DNA of 64,000 nucleotides from Candidatus Zixiibacteriota bacterium (GCA_024280775.1 JAJRPM010000012.1:186001-250000), one strand, 5' to 3'. Shown: positions 42,284-51,749, numbered from the stretch's first letter. Notes: a model not told the origin generated them from the letters alone. Translations and numbers: made by a program.

Positions 42284-43054
42284 ATGAAATTACTTTTGGA
42301 TAAATCACTTGCTCAGAATTACACAAGCAAAGCGCAACAAGCTCGCGTAATGACTGAAGGGTGGCTAGGCAAGAACGCCTTTTGTCCCAATTGCGGAAAT
42401 TCAACACTAACTAGATATGTAAACAATAAACCTGTCGCTGATTTCTTCTGCAAAAATTGCCAAGAAGATTATGAGCTAAAAAGTAAGAAGAACACCCTTG
42501 GCAAGAAAATCGTTGACGGCGCCTACAAGACGATGATCGCGCGTTTGCAGAGCCCCGATAATCCAAATCTATTTCTGTTGACCTACAAACCAATTTCTTA
42601 TGAGGTGTCAAATTTATTGGTAATTCCAAAGCGCTTTTTTGTATCAGAGATTATAGAGAAGCGCAAACCTCTTGCCGATTCAGCAAGGCGAGCTGGATGG
42701 ACAGGTTGCAACATCTTACTTCGGAGTATTCCATCTTCGGGAAAGATATTTCTAGTTAAGAACAAGCAGGTTGAACCCACCGCGAGCGTTATGAAAAAAT
42801 GGAAGAGAACTCTGTTCCTCGGAGAAGAGCGAGAACAATCAGCAAAGGGATGGCTCTTGGATGTGATGAGGTTTGTGGAAGAAATAGGAAAAAGAGAATT
42901 TTCGTTGAGTGACATTTATTCATTTGAAGATAATCTCAGCCTGCTACACCCCGGCAATAAACACATCAGAGACAAAATCAGGCAACAACTACAAGTTTTG
43001 CGAGACAAAGGCTATCTGGAATTCGTCTCGCGCGGTAACTATCGAATAACATGA
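42284..43054 (+). CDS. DpnI-family type IIM restriction endonuclease
   Basis: A close relative of DpnI, which cuts GATC only when the adenine is methylated. The protein has 256 residues. Catalytic residues fall at the same numbers as in DpnI: Asp53 (NNKPVADFFC), Glu64 and Lys66 (DYELKSKK). The zinc site uses CPNCG and CKNC. Further matches are QQARVMTEGWLG, ARRAGWTGCNILL, RSIPSSGKIFLVKNKQ and the C-terminal winged helix HIRDKIRQQLQVLRDKGYLE. Resemblance runs along the full length. No Dam-type methylase is adjacent, as expected for an enzyme that attacks methylated DNA; the host must lack GATC adenine methylation. It likely defends against phage or plasmids modified by dam-type methylases. Confidence 0.95.
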   Translation: MKLLLDKSLAQNYTSKAQQARVMTEGWLGKNAFCPNCGNSTLTRYVNNKPVADFFCKNCQEDYELKSKKNTLGKKIVDGAYKTMIARLQSPDNPNLFLLTYKPISYEVSNLLVIPKRFFVSEIIEKRKPLADSARRAGWTGCNILLRSIPSSGKIFLVKNKQVEPTASVMKKWKRTLFLGEEREQSAKGWLLDVMRFVEEIGKREFSLSDIYSFEDNLSLLHPGNKHIRDKIRQQLQVLRDKGYLEFVSRGNYRIT

Positions 43055-43060
43055 GCAACT

Positions 43061-43225
43061 ATGAATTACAAAGAGCTTCAAATAATAGATGATAAGATTC
43101 GTTCTTACTTCAAGACAACCTGCGAGCCATTTGACTATTTGGAATGGGATGGTCAGGTCTTGCAAGTATGGCTGAACAATGAAATCATAGAGACGTACTT
43201 CAGGGAGGATTTGGGATTGCACTGA
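43061..43225 (+). CDS. Small ORF downstream of the DpnI homologue
   Basis: A 54-residue frame beginning six bases after the DpnI stop: MNYKELQIIDDKIRSYFKTT then PFDYLEWDGQVLQVWLNN, ending YFREDLGLH. The codon use looks protein-like and the composition is not low-complexity. In Streptococcus the DpnI gene is followed by a different, longer gene (dpnD), so the position is suggestive but no homology is claimed. There is no clear Shine-Dalgarno; reinitiation after the DpnI stop is possible. It could be an accessory or control protein, or a chance ORF. Confidence 0.5.
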   Translation: MNYKELQIIDDKIRSYFKTTCEPFDYLEWDGQVLQVWLNNEIIETYFREDLGLH

Positions 43226-43255
43226 TTTCCTGATTTCAGAGTGAGTCTTCACCTT

Positions 43256-43297
43256 CCTGAATTGACTTACATGCCCTCAAGATTGATTCAGGTTTTT
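43256..43297 (+). terminator. Probable terminator of the DpnI unit
   Basis: CCTGAAT (43256-43262) pairs with ATTCAGG (43286-43292) around a 23-base loop, followed by TTTTTG. Confidence 0.5.
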
Positions 43298-43298
43298 G

Positions 43299-44040
43299 TC
43301 ATTCAATCAAGAAACTCATATGTACTGTTGAAACTATTTCCTTTTCTATCGATGTGGCGTCACTGATACCGCGTGCGGAAACTGACTGCGAATGCAGTGG
43401 GCGGATTTGAAAAACACCGACTCTAGCAGAAACAGGCGCTCCGACAGTCTTGCCGGTAGATTCAGCGATTTGTTTTGCGCGTAGTGTCGCATTTTCAGTA
43501 GCCTTGCGAATCATTTTCAGATTTAGAGAGTCAAGTTTCGTGAACAGATACCTTGGGTTAGATGAATTCAATACCCAGTTCAATTAGCTTGCCTGCATCA
43601 TTCGCAAGAGACGCTATACGTGTCACATCATCCACCGACACTGTTACACTTTGAGTCAATACGTATTTTCCCGTTTGTGCATTGCGCTTCTCAATATGAC
43701 GAATACGCACAACGCCAGTCTTAAGCAAGCTATCTGGATAACCTGATTCATTGAGAAAGTCCTTAGTCGTTTGCATATCTCTAGAAACAAGCGCATACGC
43801 TCCAGATAAAGTAGGCCCGGTCACAGAAATCGTACCTGACCATATCCCATAGTTAGAAGTAATTCTGTGGAAGGCCGCGCCGGTGACAGAGATGCTCTGT
43901 CCGAGCGATTTTACTTTCATCGCAGTATTGGAAACGACCACGGCGCAGATAATTAGCGCTATCCCTATAATTGCGCTTGAAATGACGTAGTAAATCTTTT
44001 CACCAAACTGTCTTTTGCTATGTGTGCCATTTGCAGTCAT
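43299..44040 (-). pseudogene. SIMPL-domain (DUF541) protein gene with a frameshift
   Basis: The first frame (start 44040, GAGGGA seven bases upstream) gives a membrane anchor (YYVISSAIIGIALIICAVVV) and the SIMPL N-terminal part (SLGQSISVTGAAFHRITSNY, VSVDDVTRIASLANDAGKLI), then stops after LGIEFI at about 43559. The second frame resumes immediately with SNPRYLFTKLDSLNLKMIRK and ATENATLRAKQIAESTGKTV, exactly the expected continuation of the domain, and ends MSFLIE at 43299. A one-base deletion or two-base insertion near 43560 would restore one protein of about 245 residues. Either the gene is a recent pseudogene or the sequence has an error there. SIMPL proteins are envelope-located with unclear roles. 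Confidence 0.8.
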
Positions 44041-44185
44041 ACGTATATCCCTCGATTGGTTGTTCTCAATTAGCATGCAACTCTCGAAAAAGCTCAGCTA
44101 ACAGCATAAAACGCCGGACTTGTACTGTTTATACACAAGCCCTGCTGGTTTTGTTCGATTGAATCTCAATAGCCACCGCTTGAAC

Positions 44186-47100
44186 CTACTTCAACAAAAC
44201 CATCTTCTTCGACAACTTCGTAGCCCCGGCGCTTAGCTTGTAGAAATACATCCCCGAAGCAAACTCGCTGGCATCCCATGTCACTACATGAGCGCCTGCC
44301 TCTTTAACCTCATCAACCAATGTCTCCACCTTCTGCCCAAGAATATTGTAAACTCTCAATGTCACTTGTGCGCGACTAGGAACAGAATAACTAATCTTGG
44401 TAGTAGGATTAAACGGATTTGGATAATTTTGCGCAAGAGCAAACGTCTTAGGCAAGGTCTGCTCTTCATCATCACTTGTCACATCAGTCTGAAAATCACC
44501 AAGTATCTCAGCGAAGAAATCCTGCGCCTGCTGAGGCTCCCATTCCCACGGATTGGAAATCAAGACATAGGCGGTATGAGTCTCAGGAGTATACTTCACA
44601 CCAATCGGCAATCCTTCAAAATCCGAAGCAGTGTCACGTCCACTTACCCAAGTGTAAAGGACTTCTGTATTGTCACCTCGGGGAAACATAACGCCCTTAT
44701 TGGGAATTGGTCCTTCAGTCAATTCTATTGGAGAAGTGTAAAACCCGCTGTGATGATATGACAAATCCGGGAATCCGTTGTCGGAAGCCGCCGAAGCCCC
44801 GACTGGTTGATAAAAACCGTTAACCGAGTCGAGTTCCACTTGACCTGTTGCGGCAGGAACCATTAGTACCGAGTCGAGTCCAAATATCTCTCCGCCCAAG
44901 TCGTACTTACTTGAATTAGCTTCTAGAAACACTGTGCGCACAAGATTGTTCGGTGTCTCAAAACTTCTATTTGGAGCAAAGCCTATTCCAAGGTCTACCA
45001 GGCTCCCGCCGGAGCGAGCGTATTCCATTACCCAATATACCCTGTCGCGATCTAACTGCGTACGACCGCTAATCATATTCCCTCCCGAACCATCGACAAT
45101 GACTGTCTCATAGTTTGCGGTAAGACGGTAATGAGGTGGCCACTGCGATAACTCGCCACGAGGCGCTCTCCGAAAAGTAAAATCAACATCATAGTTTACC
45201 AATAGATCTCGATAGAAATGAAAAATGCTCTTAGTCATTGGAACTGTTATTCCGTTGGTTCGTAACGAGTCCGAAAGAATAACCAAAACCGATTTACGCT
45301 CCTCCGGAACAGTGTATCCAATAACTGGCGCAGACAACTCAGATTCATTTCCAGCAAAGTCAACGGCAGTCACTCCGTAAATAAATTTCTCCGGAGCGCC
45401 AGGAGATTCAACAAATGACAGCTCTTCCCCGGGAACTTGCGCATGCTCAATCTTGGAAGTAAGACACACAATAGTTGAATCAAATCGCCAAACCGCTCCC
45501 GAATCCTGAGTGACTTCCATGAAAGAATCTACCACAAAATCACTGCATATCACTTCGAGTTCGGCTCTCCAAAGTAGATTACATTCTCCGATTCCCACTA
45601 CATTTAGCGAGCTGTAACTAGCTATTGTATCAGAGAGCCGGTACACGTTGAAATGATCAATGTCCGGATCATCAGTTTTCCAAAGCAGTGTTATCTCTTC
45701 ACTGCCGCTTATATAGCCGTTTTCCAATTGGTCTTTGTTGCGAAACATAGCGCTGTCCCATCTTGGCGCTTTGGGAATACCGTACTGAAAAACAACTGGC
45801 TCGGAAATCGGTGTTACTGAATCAGGCGCCGGATGTACTGCAACCGCCGCCGCATACCACTTTCCGTCTTGTAGATCAGTTAGCCTGAAAGTATCTGTAG
45901 CAACATTCGCTATGATATTCTCTGGTACAAATTGCGGGGTATCGACCAGAATATACTGACAGGCCACAGCGCTATCCGGCGCCATCGCCAAATACACATC
46001 GTAACTTTCCACCGATGGACTCCCGCTGAACAACCAACTCATCAGTGGCTCTGACGATAACTTGTCATCAAGTACCGGTTGTGGCGGAGGGGAAATTATT
46101 CTGACATCGTAGCCCGACACATATAGTGATTCAGCTGCGGCTATATTTCTTTGCAAGTCAGTTAGATCCAGTTTTGAATAATAAGTTTCTGGCTGAAGCG
46201 GATTAAAGAAATCAGCGAAATCGGTTGGGCCTACATGGTAATTATCACCTATAGCAATCGCCACCACAAATACCAACGAATCACCCGGCGCCAGTGAAAC
46301 GCCTCCTTGTGAAATCAGAAACCTGGTATCGAATCCATCAGCGAAGTTTGGATCCCCTGGAGGTAGCCAAAGAGGTGTATGGTCAACACTTGCAAAAAGC
46401 TGATCATAGTCCACTTCTGGATGGGAGAGGATATAGTATTTGTTTTTCGCGCCTTCCGGTGTGCCAAGAAAACCACCGAAATCTCTGAATGGATCTTCAT
46501 CTGTCCCTGACATTCGTGGGCCGAAATCCAAAGCCGCCGTTCCATTGCTTATCCACCAATTGAACGACGGCGGTTTCAAAGTTGTCGTGTCAGAATGTCT
46601 GATATCAAGAATCTTAACTCCCAAAACTGCACGTGTCGATTGTTCTGTCCAATCAAGGCCGAGATCGTTTACCGGGTGCCCGTCATTGTCTGCTAGATAG
46701 GCAATTCCCTCCAAATATCCGGTAATATCATCGGTGAATCCGTCCGAGTTTGATTTTAACATAATGTCTCCATCCATATACAGGCCGACATATACATCTT
46801 GGAGTGTGTCTGGATTGAATGAATTTGTGATTTGATATTCAATCACCGCAAAATCGTTGTTGGGCTCTCGATTCCAAGCCATGCTCAACTGCTTAACAGT
46901 GATGCCCAATGCGCCCGGTGTATTGGGTACATTCCAAATCGGCGGTAAGGAGTCATGGTAAATTGCCTCAAAATTTTCATCAGCAACTCCCGAGACAATC
47001 CTCACCCCGGGATTCTCAGGGTCAGGAAGCATAGTCTCAGAGCTCGCCCAGCCATCTGCGCCCACCGAAACTAGTGTGTCTCTGCCGACAATAGCCCCAA

Positions 47101-47446
47101 CCCACAACGATCCACCGAAGAGGTAGTCAAGGAAGGAATTTTTTGGAAACTCAAACCCCGGCAACTGGTCATGAGTTCCCGGCTCGAAAGTTGCGGTGGT
47201 AAAACCGTTTCCGATTGTGCCATTATGTGGAATAGTTAACTCGAAAGAGCCACTGCGATGTACACGAACCACTGGCGCTATAGAGCTGGCGGATGGTGAG
47301 GCCTGGCGATTTGTTTCGCCTTTCGGTCGGAAGAGATTGCGAGCTCCTAGATTCGTAGTCAGCCCCAATGAAATGACTAATGCCCCAAGCGCTAGCTCAA
47401 CGAATAGCAATGTTCGGGGTTGATAGTGCAACTTTGTCTTAAACAT
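44186..47446 (-). CDS. Large secreted protein with type IX secretion sorting domain
   Basis: About 1086 residues. The N-terminal signal anchor is TLLFVELALGALVISLGLTT. The body is beta-rich, with segments typical of Zixibacteria/FCB secreted proteins (NPDTLQDVYVGLYMDGDIML, SFDTRFLISQGGVSLAPGDS-like, fibronectin type III-like stretches around DIDHFNVYRLSDTIASY and FIYGVTAVDFAGNES). The last 85 residues are the sorting domain: LPKTFALAQNYPNPFNPTTK, then VTLRVYNILGQKVETLVDEV, ASGMYFYKLSAGATKLSKKM and the terminal VLLK. Cargo of the Por system is moved across the outer membrane and anchored or released. No catalytic domain is recognised. It is a single gene between a SIMPL gene and a secreted peptidase. 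Confidence 0.85.
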   Translation of the reverse strand: MFKTKLHYQPRTLLFVELALGALVISLGLTTNLGARNLFRPKGETNRQASPSASSIAPVVRVHRSGSFELTIPHNGTIGNGFTTATFEPGTHDQLPGFEFPKNSFLDYLFGGSLWVGAIVGRDTLVSVGADGWASSETMLPDPENPGVRIVSGVADENFEAIYHDSLPPIWNVPNTPGALGITVKQLSMAWNREPNNDFAVIEYQITNSFNPDTLQDVYVGLYMDGDIMLKSNSDGFTDDITGYLEGIAYLADNDGHPVNDLGLDWTEQSTRAVLGVKILDIRHSDTTTLKPPSFNWWISNGTAALDFGPRMSGTDEDPFRDFGGFLGTPEGAKNKYYILSHPEVDYDQLFASVDHTPLWLPPGDPNFADGFDTRFLISQGGVSLAPGDSLVFVVAIAIGDNYHVGPTDFADFFNPLQPETYYSKLDLTDLQRNIAAAESLYVSGYDVRIISPPPQPVLDDKLSSEPLMSWLFSGSPSVESYDVYLAMAPDSAVACQYILVDTPQFVPENIIANVATDTFRLTDLQDGKWYAAAVAVHPAPDSVTPISEPVVFQYGIPKAPRWDSAMFRNKDQLENGYISGSEEITLLWKTDDPDIDHFNVYRLSDTIASYSSLNVVGIGECNLLWRAELEVICSDFVVDSFMEVTQDSGAVWRFDSTIVCLTSKIEHAQVPGEELSFVESPGAPEKFIYGVTAVDFAGNESELSAPVIGYTVPEERKSVLVILSDSLRTNGITVPMTKSIFHFYRDLLVNYDVDFTFRRAPRGELSQWPPHYRLTANYETVIVDGSGGNMISGRTQLDRDRVYWVMEYARSGGSLVDLGIGFAPNRSFETPNNLVRTVFLEANSSKYDLGGEIFGLDSVLMVPAATGQVELDSVNGFYQPVGASAASDNGFPDLSYHHSGFYTSPIELTEGPIPNKGVMFPRGDNTEVLYTWVSGRDTASDFEGLPIGVKYTPETHTAYVLISNPWEWEPQQAQDFFAEILGDFQTDVTSDDEEQTLPKTFALAQNYPNPFNPTTKISYSVPSRAQVTLRVYNILGQKVETLVDEVKEAGAHVVTWDASEFASGMYFYKLSAGATKLSKKMVLLK

Positions 47447-47690
47447 GCAGAAATCCCTTTCGAGTTTGTGGTCTCATTAAGGGAGAGAGAGTCTACTACA
47501 CTCAAGATACAGGTCTAGCACGTTTTGTCAAGGGCTGATGTTCTGCGATGTTAGGTGGATCGTAGGGGTCATGTTACTAAGTCCATGCAAGAGACCGAAA
47601 TACTACAACTTCCAGCTCCTTGACAAACTACCTATTCTTGCTTCAATTACCGCTTGAATGAAAACTATCTCATTCAAGGAAGCAAAAACC

Positions 47691-48992
47691 ATGCGAAAAA
47701 CACTCTCATACCTGACCCTAATAATCGGACTTATCATGACTACATTAGCCCCATCACAACCAGCCTCCGCCGCTACCACTCTCAATCAAGCCGGAGTGGA
47801 AAGAACCCAACGTGTCCTAACTGAACTAGGAATCGACGGATGGCTTCTCTACGATTTCCACGGACACAACTCCGTCGCCGTCGAATTTCTCGGACTTTCC
47901 GGTGTAGTGACACGTCGTTCATTCTATTTCATCCCGGCGCAAGGCGAGCCAATTGGATTCGTACACAAAATCGAAGAAGACAAATTTGTAGATCTCCCCG
48001 GCAAGAAAATCACCTACTCCAACTATCGAATACTAGAAAGCGCATTAAACGCCGAACTAAAGTCGGCAATCGGCGCCACATCAAAAAGGCTCGCGATGGA
48101 ATACTCGCCGATGGGTCGCCTGCCATACATCGGCATAGTCGATGCCGGCACAGTAGAGCTAATCCGCTCCTTCGGATTTGATATCGTCACCTCAGCTGAC
48201 ATTGTTGCAAAACTTGAAGCGGCGCTATCTCCGGAACGTCAAGACCTGCACCGCGAGGCGTGCAAGAAGAACATAGCCATCAAAGATGAAGCCTTCGACT
48301 ACATCAAGGGCAAACTGGAAAGCCAGACTCGTGTCGATGAATATGAAGTTGCGCAGTTCATAATGACGCGCTACGCCGAAGAAGGAATGGTCGCCGACCA
48401 CTATCCGATTGTTGCAGTAAACGCCTATGCCGGAAATCCTCACTACGAGCCAATGCCCGAAGGCTCCAACGAAATCAAGAACGGTGATTTGATTCTAATT
48501 GACATGTGGGCCAAGCTCGACACACCCGATGGTGTCTATTCAGACTTATGCTGGATGGGTTATGCCAACGGACCCGGTCATGAGAAAGCGCCAGCGCTCT
48601 ATGTTGAATTGTTCAACTATGTTCTGCAAGCGCAACAAGCGGCATTCGATTATATCAAAGACAATTTCGGCAAAGGCCCAGTGTATGGCGCAGATGCAGA
48701 TGACGCATCACGCAAAGTTATCACAGATGCCGGTTACGGAGAATTCTTCACCCATCGCACCGGCCATTCAATCACCGGTGATGTACACGGAAGTGGTCCA
48801 AACATCGACAATCTCGAAACCGAAGACAAACGAGCGCTATTGCCAGGACACGCATTTTCACTAGAGCCAGGAATATACAATTTCGACAAAAACTACGGCT
48901 TCCGCTCAGAAATCGATGTGCTAATAACCAAAGACGGACCAGTAGTGACAACCACACCACAACAAACCGAGTTACTGTTACTATTCAAATAG
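47691..48992 (+). CDS. Secreted M24-family metallopeptidase (Xaa-Pro aminopeptidase-like)
   Basis: About 433 residues. The ATG at 47691 (AAGGAAG eight bases upstream) starts a signal peptide (LSYLTLIIGLIMTTLAPSQP, cut near ASA). The N-terminal creatinase-like domain includes LGIDGWLLYDFHGHNSVAVE. The C-terminal pita-bread fold keeps the metal ligands: Asp in GDLILIDMWAKLD, Asp in YSDLCWMG, His in HRTGHSITGDVHGSGP, Glu in FSLEPGIY and Glu in GFRSEIDVLI. It should cleave N-terminal X-Pro bonds outside the cytoplasm, probably in the periplasm or exported, which is unusual for M24 enzymes. An earlier ATG at 47658 is not preferred. Confidence 0.9.
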   Translation: MRKTLSYLTLIIGLIMTTLAPSQPASAATTLNQAGVERTQRVLTELGIDGWLLYDFHGHNSVAVEFLGLSGVVTRRSFYFIPAQGEPIGFVHKIEEDKFVDLPGKKITYSNYRILESALNAELKSAIGATSKRLAMEYSPMGRLPYIGIVDAGTVELIRSFGFDIVTSADIVAKLEAALSPERQDLHREACKKNIAIKDEAFDYIKGKLESQTRVDEYEVAQFIMTRYAEEGMVADHYPIVAVNAYAGNPHYEPMPEGSNEIKNGDLILIDMWAKLDTPDGVYSDLCWMGYANGPGHEKAPALYVELFNYVLQAQQAAFDYIKDNFGKGPVYGADADDASRKVITDAGYGEFFTHRTGHSITGDVHGSGPNIDNLETEDKRALLPGHAFSLEPGIYNFDKNYGFRSEIDVLITKDGPVVTTTPQQTELLLLFK

Positions 48993-49018
48993 AAAGCGTC
49001 GTTTAGGTAGCATATTCT

Positions 49019-49098
49019 GTAGGGGCGGGGTTTCCCCGCCCTTCTTCAATCCATATTGATAGCCACCCCACACACGGGCGCCGAAACGACGCCCCTAC
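49019..49098. repeat. Dispersed palindromic element, family R3 (inverted copy)
   Basis: GTAGGGGCGGGGTTTCCCCG at one end and CCGAAACGACGCCCCTAC at the other. It is the element at 38275-38350 in opposite orientation, sitting between the M24 peptidase and the Nudix gene. Confidence 0.85.
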
Positions 49099-49119
49099 TC
49101 TAAAACCTTTGCGCCGACC

Positions 49120-49674
49120 ATGTTCGTAACCAAAAACCTAATCACCAAAGCCGAATCCCTCTACGGAACACCGGTAGAGAAATACATCATAGCCCCACTA
49201 AAAGAACCCGAACTGGACTTTATCAAAAAGACCCAAAAGCGCGGCAGGGAACATGATGTCACATTCCTAATTTTCAACGAGGCCGGAGAGATAGCAGTGA
49301 TGAACAAACATGGCTATCCTGAAAATCTCTACCGCCCACCGTCAGGCGGGCTAGATCCTGATGAGTCATTCACCGATGGAATCAAACGCGAAGCCTATGA
49401 AGAAACCGGATTAGAAATTGAACTTGAGAGGTATTTACTACGAGTAACAGTAGATTTCAAATCAGAAACACGAACACTTCGCTGGTACACTCACGTATTC
49501 GTCTGCAAGGCGCTAACTCAAGAAATCACCCCGCATGACACCAAAGAAATCCGCGAGGCCAAATGGGCCCCAATGACAATCTTCGATGAATTTCGCGAAC
49601 GTGTCAAAGCCTATGACAAAGGCGGCATACAATACCGCCGAATGTTACATGATGAAATATTGAATTTGTTGTAA
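49120..49674 (+). CDS. Nudix hydrolase
   Basis: The protein has 184 residues. The Nudix box is present as GGLDPDESFTDGIKREAYEE followed by TGLEI, with the Gly, Glu and REAxEETGL metal-binding pattern intact. The preceding strand HDVTFLIFNEAGEIAVMNKH and the following strand RVTVDFKSETRTLRWYTHVF belong to the fold. The N-terminal 45 residues (NLITKAESLYGTPVEKYIIA) and the C-terminal helix are less conserved. The substrate is unknown; such enzymes hydrolyse nucleoside diphosphates linked to other groups. It stands after an R3 repeat and converges on the epimerase gene. Confidence 0.9.
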   Translation: MFVTKNLITKAESLYGTPVEKYIIAPLKEPELDFIKKTQKRGREHDVTFLIFNEAGEIAVMNKHGYPENLYRPPSGGLDPDESFTDGIKREAYEETGLEIELERYLLRVTVDFKSETRTLRWYTHVFVCKALTQEITPHDTKEIREAKWAPMTIFDEFRERVKAYDKGGIQYRRMLHDEILNLL

Positions 49675-49700
49675 TGCGAGTTTTCAAAAAGACGCTGCAG

Positions 49701-50759
49701 TTACAGCCACTTCTTAAACAAAGCCAAAATCCCCTGATCCCAGCCAACCCTATGTGTCACTCCCGGCTTGGCTGTCTCAAGTTCATCTTTGTGTTCAAGA
49801 TACCACTTATGTGATCCTATCAGCGCATCTTTGTTGGAGTGTTTCGCTTTCCAGCCCAGCTTAGATTCAATCTTGTCAGTAGAAACATAACTGTCTTTGT
49901 CAGCTGTTCCATAAACCCACTTATACAAAGGCGAAACACCGATCATCTCAAAGAACGCTAAAGCGGGTTTAACAATTTTCGCCGGAGTAGGCATAATCCG
50001 TGAACCATTACCTGCAAAATCACACAAAGCGCCAACATCCTGCCGAACCTGTTCATACTGTGTAGCGCCAACGTTGAACACATCATTAGTCGCCGACGGA
50101 TCAAGTGTACCTGCTAACCTAATCGCCTCAATCAAATCTGTAACTTCCAGCAATTGATACTTGTTGTAGCCTTTTCCGATAATCGGAATTCGTTTACCCG
50201 AATCAACCCAATCATATAGTATCTGGAACACGCCCAAACGCGCAGTGCCGATAAATGTGTTCGGACGAATGATAGTGATACACAAACCTCTATCACGAAA
50301 CTCACGGCAAATCTCTTCGCCTAGAATCTTAGTCTCACCATAAGCGCCAACACCAATCACCGGATCATCCTCAACCAAAGGATGTTTCTCCGGAACTCCA
50401 TAAACCGCAGTTGAGCTGATAAATATAAAACGCTCAACTCCGCAATCCTGTGCAACTTCCAGCGTGGTGCGCAATCCGTTGACATTGGTCGAGTAAATAT
50501 CTTCTCGCTTACAAAGCGGAAGAGCCGCGGCGGTATGGATAATAACCTCGATGTTATTGTCCTTTATCAATTTGGTCATCGCATCCTTATCGCGAACATC
50601 GACATTGACCAAAAGCGCGCCCTCAGGATATTCCTCCTTGAAAAAAGGAGCTATATCATTGAACGCCATAAATGCAACGCCAAAACCCGGCAACTGCTGG
50701 GCTACGTGATATCCCAAAAATCCAGCCCCGCCGGTTACTAATACTCGCTTATTCTTCAT
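49701..50759 (-). CDS. NAD-dependent epimerase/dehydratase
   Basis: An extended short-chain dehydrogenase of 352 residues. The N-terminal glycine motif is VLVTGGAGFLGYHVAQQL. The catalytic Tyr-x3-Lys reads GAYGETKILGEEICREF, preceded by FISSTAVYGVPEKHPLVEDD with the catalytic Thr/Ser. Family blocks NVNGLRTTLEVAQDCGVERF, ITIIRPNTFIGTARLG and QLLEVTDLIEAIRLA are clear. The substrate is likely a nucleotide sugar or a related compound, but no LPS or polysaccharide cluster is adjacent, so the substrate is unassigned. It converges with the Nudix gene. Confidence 0.93.
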   Translation of the reverse strand: MKNKRVLVTGGAGFLGYHVAQQLPGFGVAFMAFNDIAPFFKEEYPEGALLVNVDVRDKDAMTKLIKDNNIEVIIHTAAALPLCKREDIYSTNVNGLRTTLEVAQDCGVERFIFISSTAVYGVPEKHPLVEDDPVIGVGAYGETKILGEEICREFRDRGLCITIIRPNTFIGTARLGVFQILYDWVDSGKRIPIIGKGYNKYQLLEVTDLIEAIRLAGTLDPSATNDVFNVGATQYEQVRQDVGALCDFAGNGSRIMPTPAKIVKPALAFFEMIGVSPLYKWVYGTADKDSYVSTDKIESKLGWKAKHSNKDALIGSHKWYLEHKDELETAKPGVTHRVGWDQGILALFKKWL

Positions 50760-50999
50760 AAATCGCTCTATTACAGGGACTTGCCAATCCCAGAGTTATC
50801 CTGTTAACTTGAGAGAATCAGCTCTCTCGCTCAGTGAGCAGTATACGGAAAATTCCGCCGGAGCGCCAAAGCGCAAAAATGTGACCAATAAGCCCTTGCC
50901 ATAGAATACCAGCCCGGCTTATCTTATCGCAGAGAAATTATTCACGTTAATCGTCGGTAGATGCGACACCCCAGGAAGCTCAAAAAGGGAGAGCAGAAA

Positions 51000-51593
51000 A
51001 TGTTTCAAGGAATGACTCGTAAAATTGCAGGCGCATGTTGCGCGGTATTGTTAATCGCCGCTGGCGCACCCGCGCAGGATTCAACCCACTCAAGAGACGG
51101 CGCAATGGGCGGCGGAGGCGGAATGCCGCCGATGGGACCTCCGCCGGAAATGAAAGAGCTGGCAGGTATGCTCGGTTCATGGAAATCCGATTTCCAAATG
51201 CGCATGGATGAAAAGGCACCTTGGATGACATCACCGGCTACCTTGGTGGTTAAATCTATCCTCGGTGGAGCCGCAAACGAAGGCGCTTTCACTACCTCGA
51301 TGATGGGCATGGAATTCAAGGGTATTTCCCGGATTTCCTACAATCGCAACTCCAAAAAATGGCAGAACTGCTGGATTGACAATATGGGAGCCTATCAAAC
51401 TCTTAGCGAAGGTGATTTCAAAGATGGCAAATTGGTTCTCATCGGTAAGGACACCTGGATGGGAAAAGAGTTTCTGATGCGCGAAACTACAACCCTGAAA
51501 AGCGCCACCGAAATTGATTGGTTAATGGAAGTGTCCTACGACGATGGCAAAACCTGGTTCGACAATATGAAGGGTACTTACACCAAGCAATAG
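51000..51593 (+). CDS. Secreted DUF1579 family protein
   Basis: About 197 residues from the ATG at 51000, with AGGGAGAG upstream. The N-terminus is a signal peptide (RKIAGACCAVLLIAAGAPAQ) followed by a Gly/Met/Pro-rich linker (GAMGGGGGMPPMGPPPEMKE). The rest is the DUF1579 beta-barrel fold: LAGMLGSWKSDFQMRMDEKA, FKGISRISYNRNSKKWQNCW and FKDGKLVLIGKDTWMGKE. Function of this family is unknown; members are exported. An ATG at 50961 in frame lacks a ribosome site. A strong terminator follows at 51622-51659. Confidence 0.82.
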   Translation: MFQGMTRKIAGACCAVLLIAAGAPAQDSTHSRDGAMGGGGGMPPMGPPPEMKELAGMLGSWKSDFQMRMDEKAPWMTSPATLVVKSILGGAANEGAFTTSMMGMEFKGISRISYNRNSKKWQNCWIDNMGAYQTLSEGDFKDGKLVLIGKDTWMGKEFLMRETTTLKSATEIDWLMEVSYDDGKTWFDNMKGTYTKQ

Positions 51594-51621
51594 CCCCTTC
51601 CTCCATATTTGAAAGTTTCAC

Positions 51622-51659
51622 AAACAGCCGGAGTCAATATGATTCCGGCTGTTTCTTTT
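51622..51659 (+). terminator. Strong rho-independent terminator after the DUF1579 gene
   Basis: AAACAGCCGGA pairs with TCCGGCTGTTT, extended inward by GTC/GAT-type pairs, followed by CTTTT. It lies inside the upstream extension of the next gene's frame, which supports the later start at 51750. Confidence 0.85.
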
Positions 51660-51749
51660 GGGTCTGTTTTCAAAACCAATTATTCATTTGACAGAATCCA
51701 TATATGTATTATCGTTATTATACCTGACCGCCAACAGGGGAGAGGTTCT

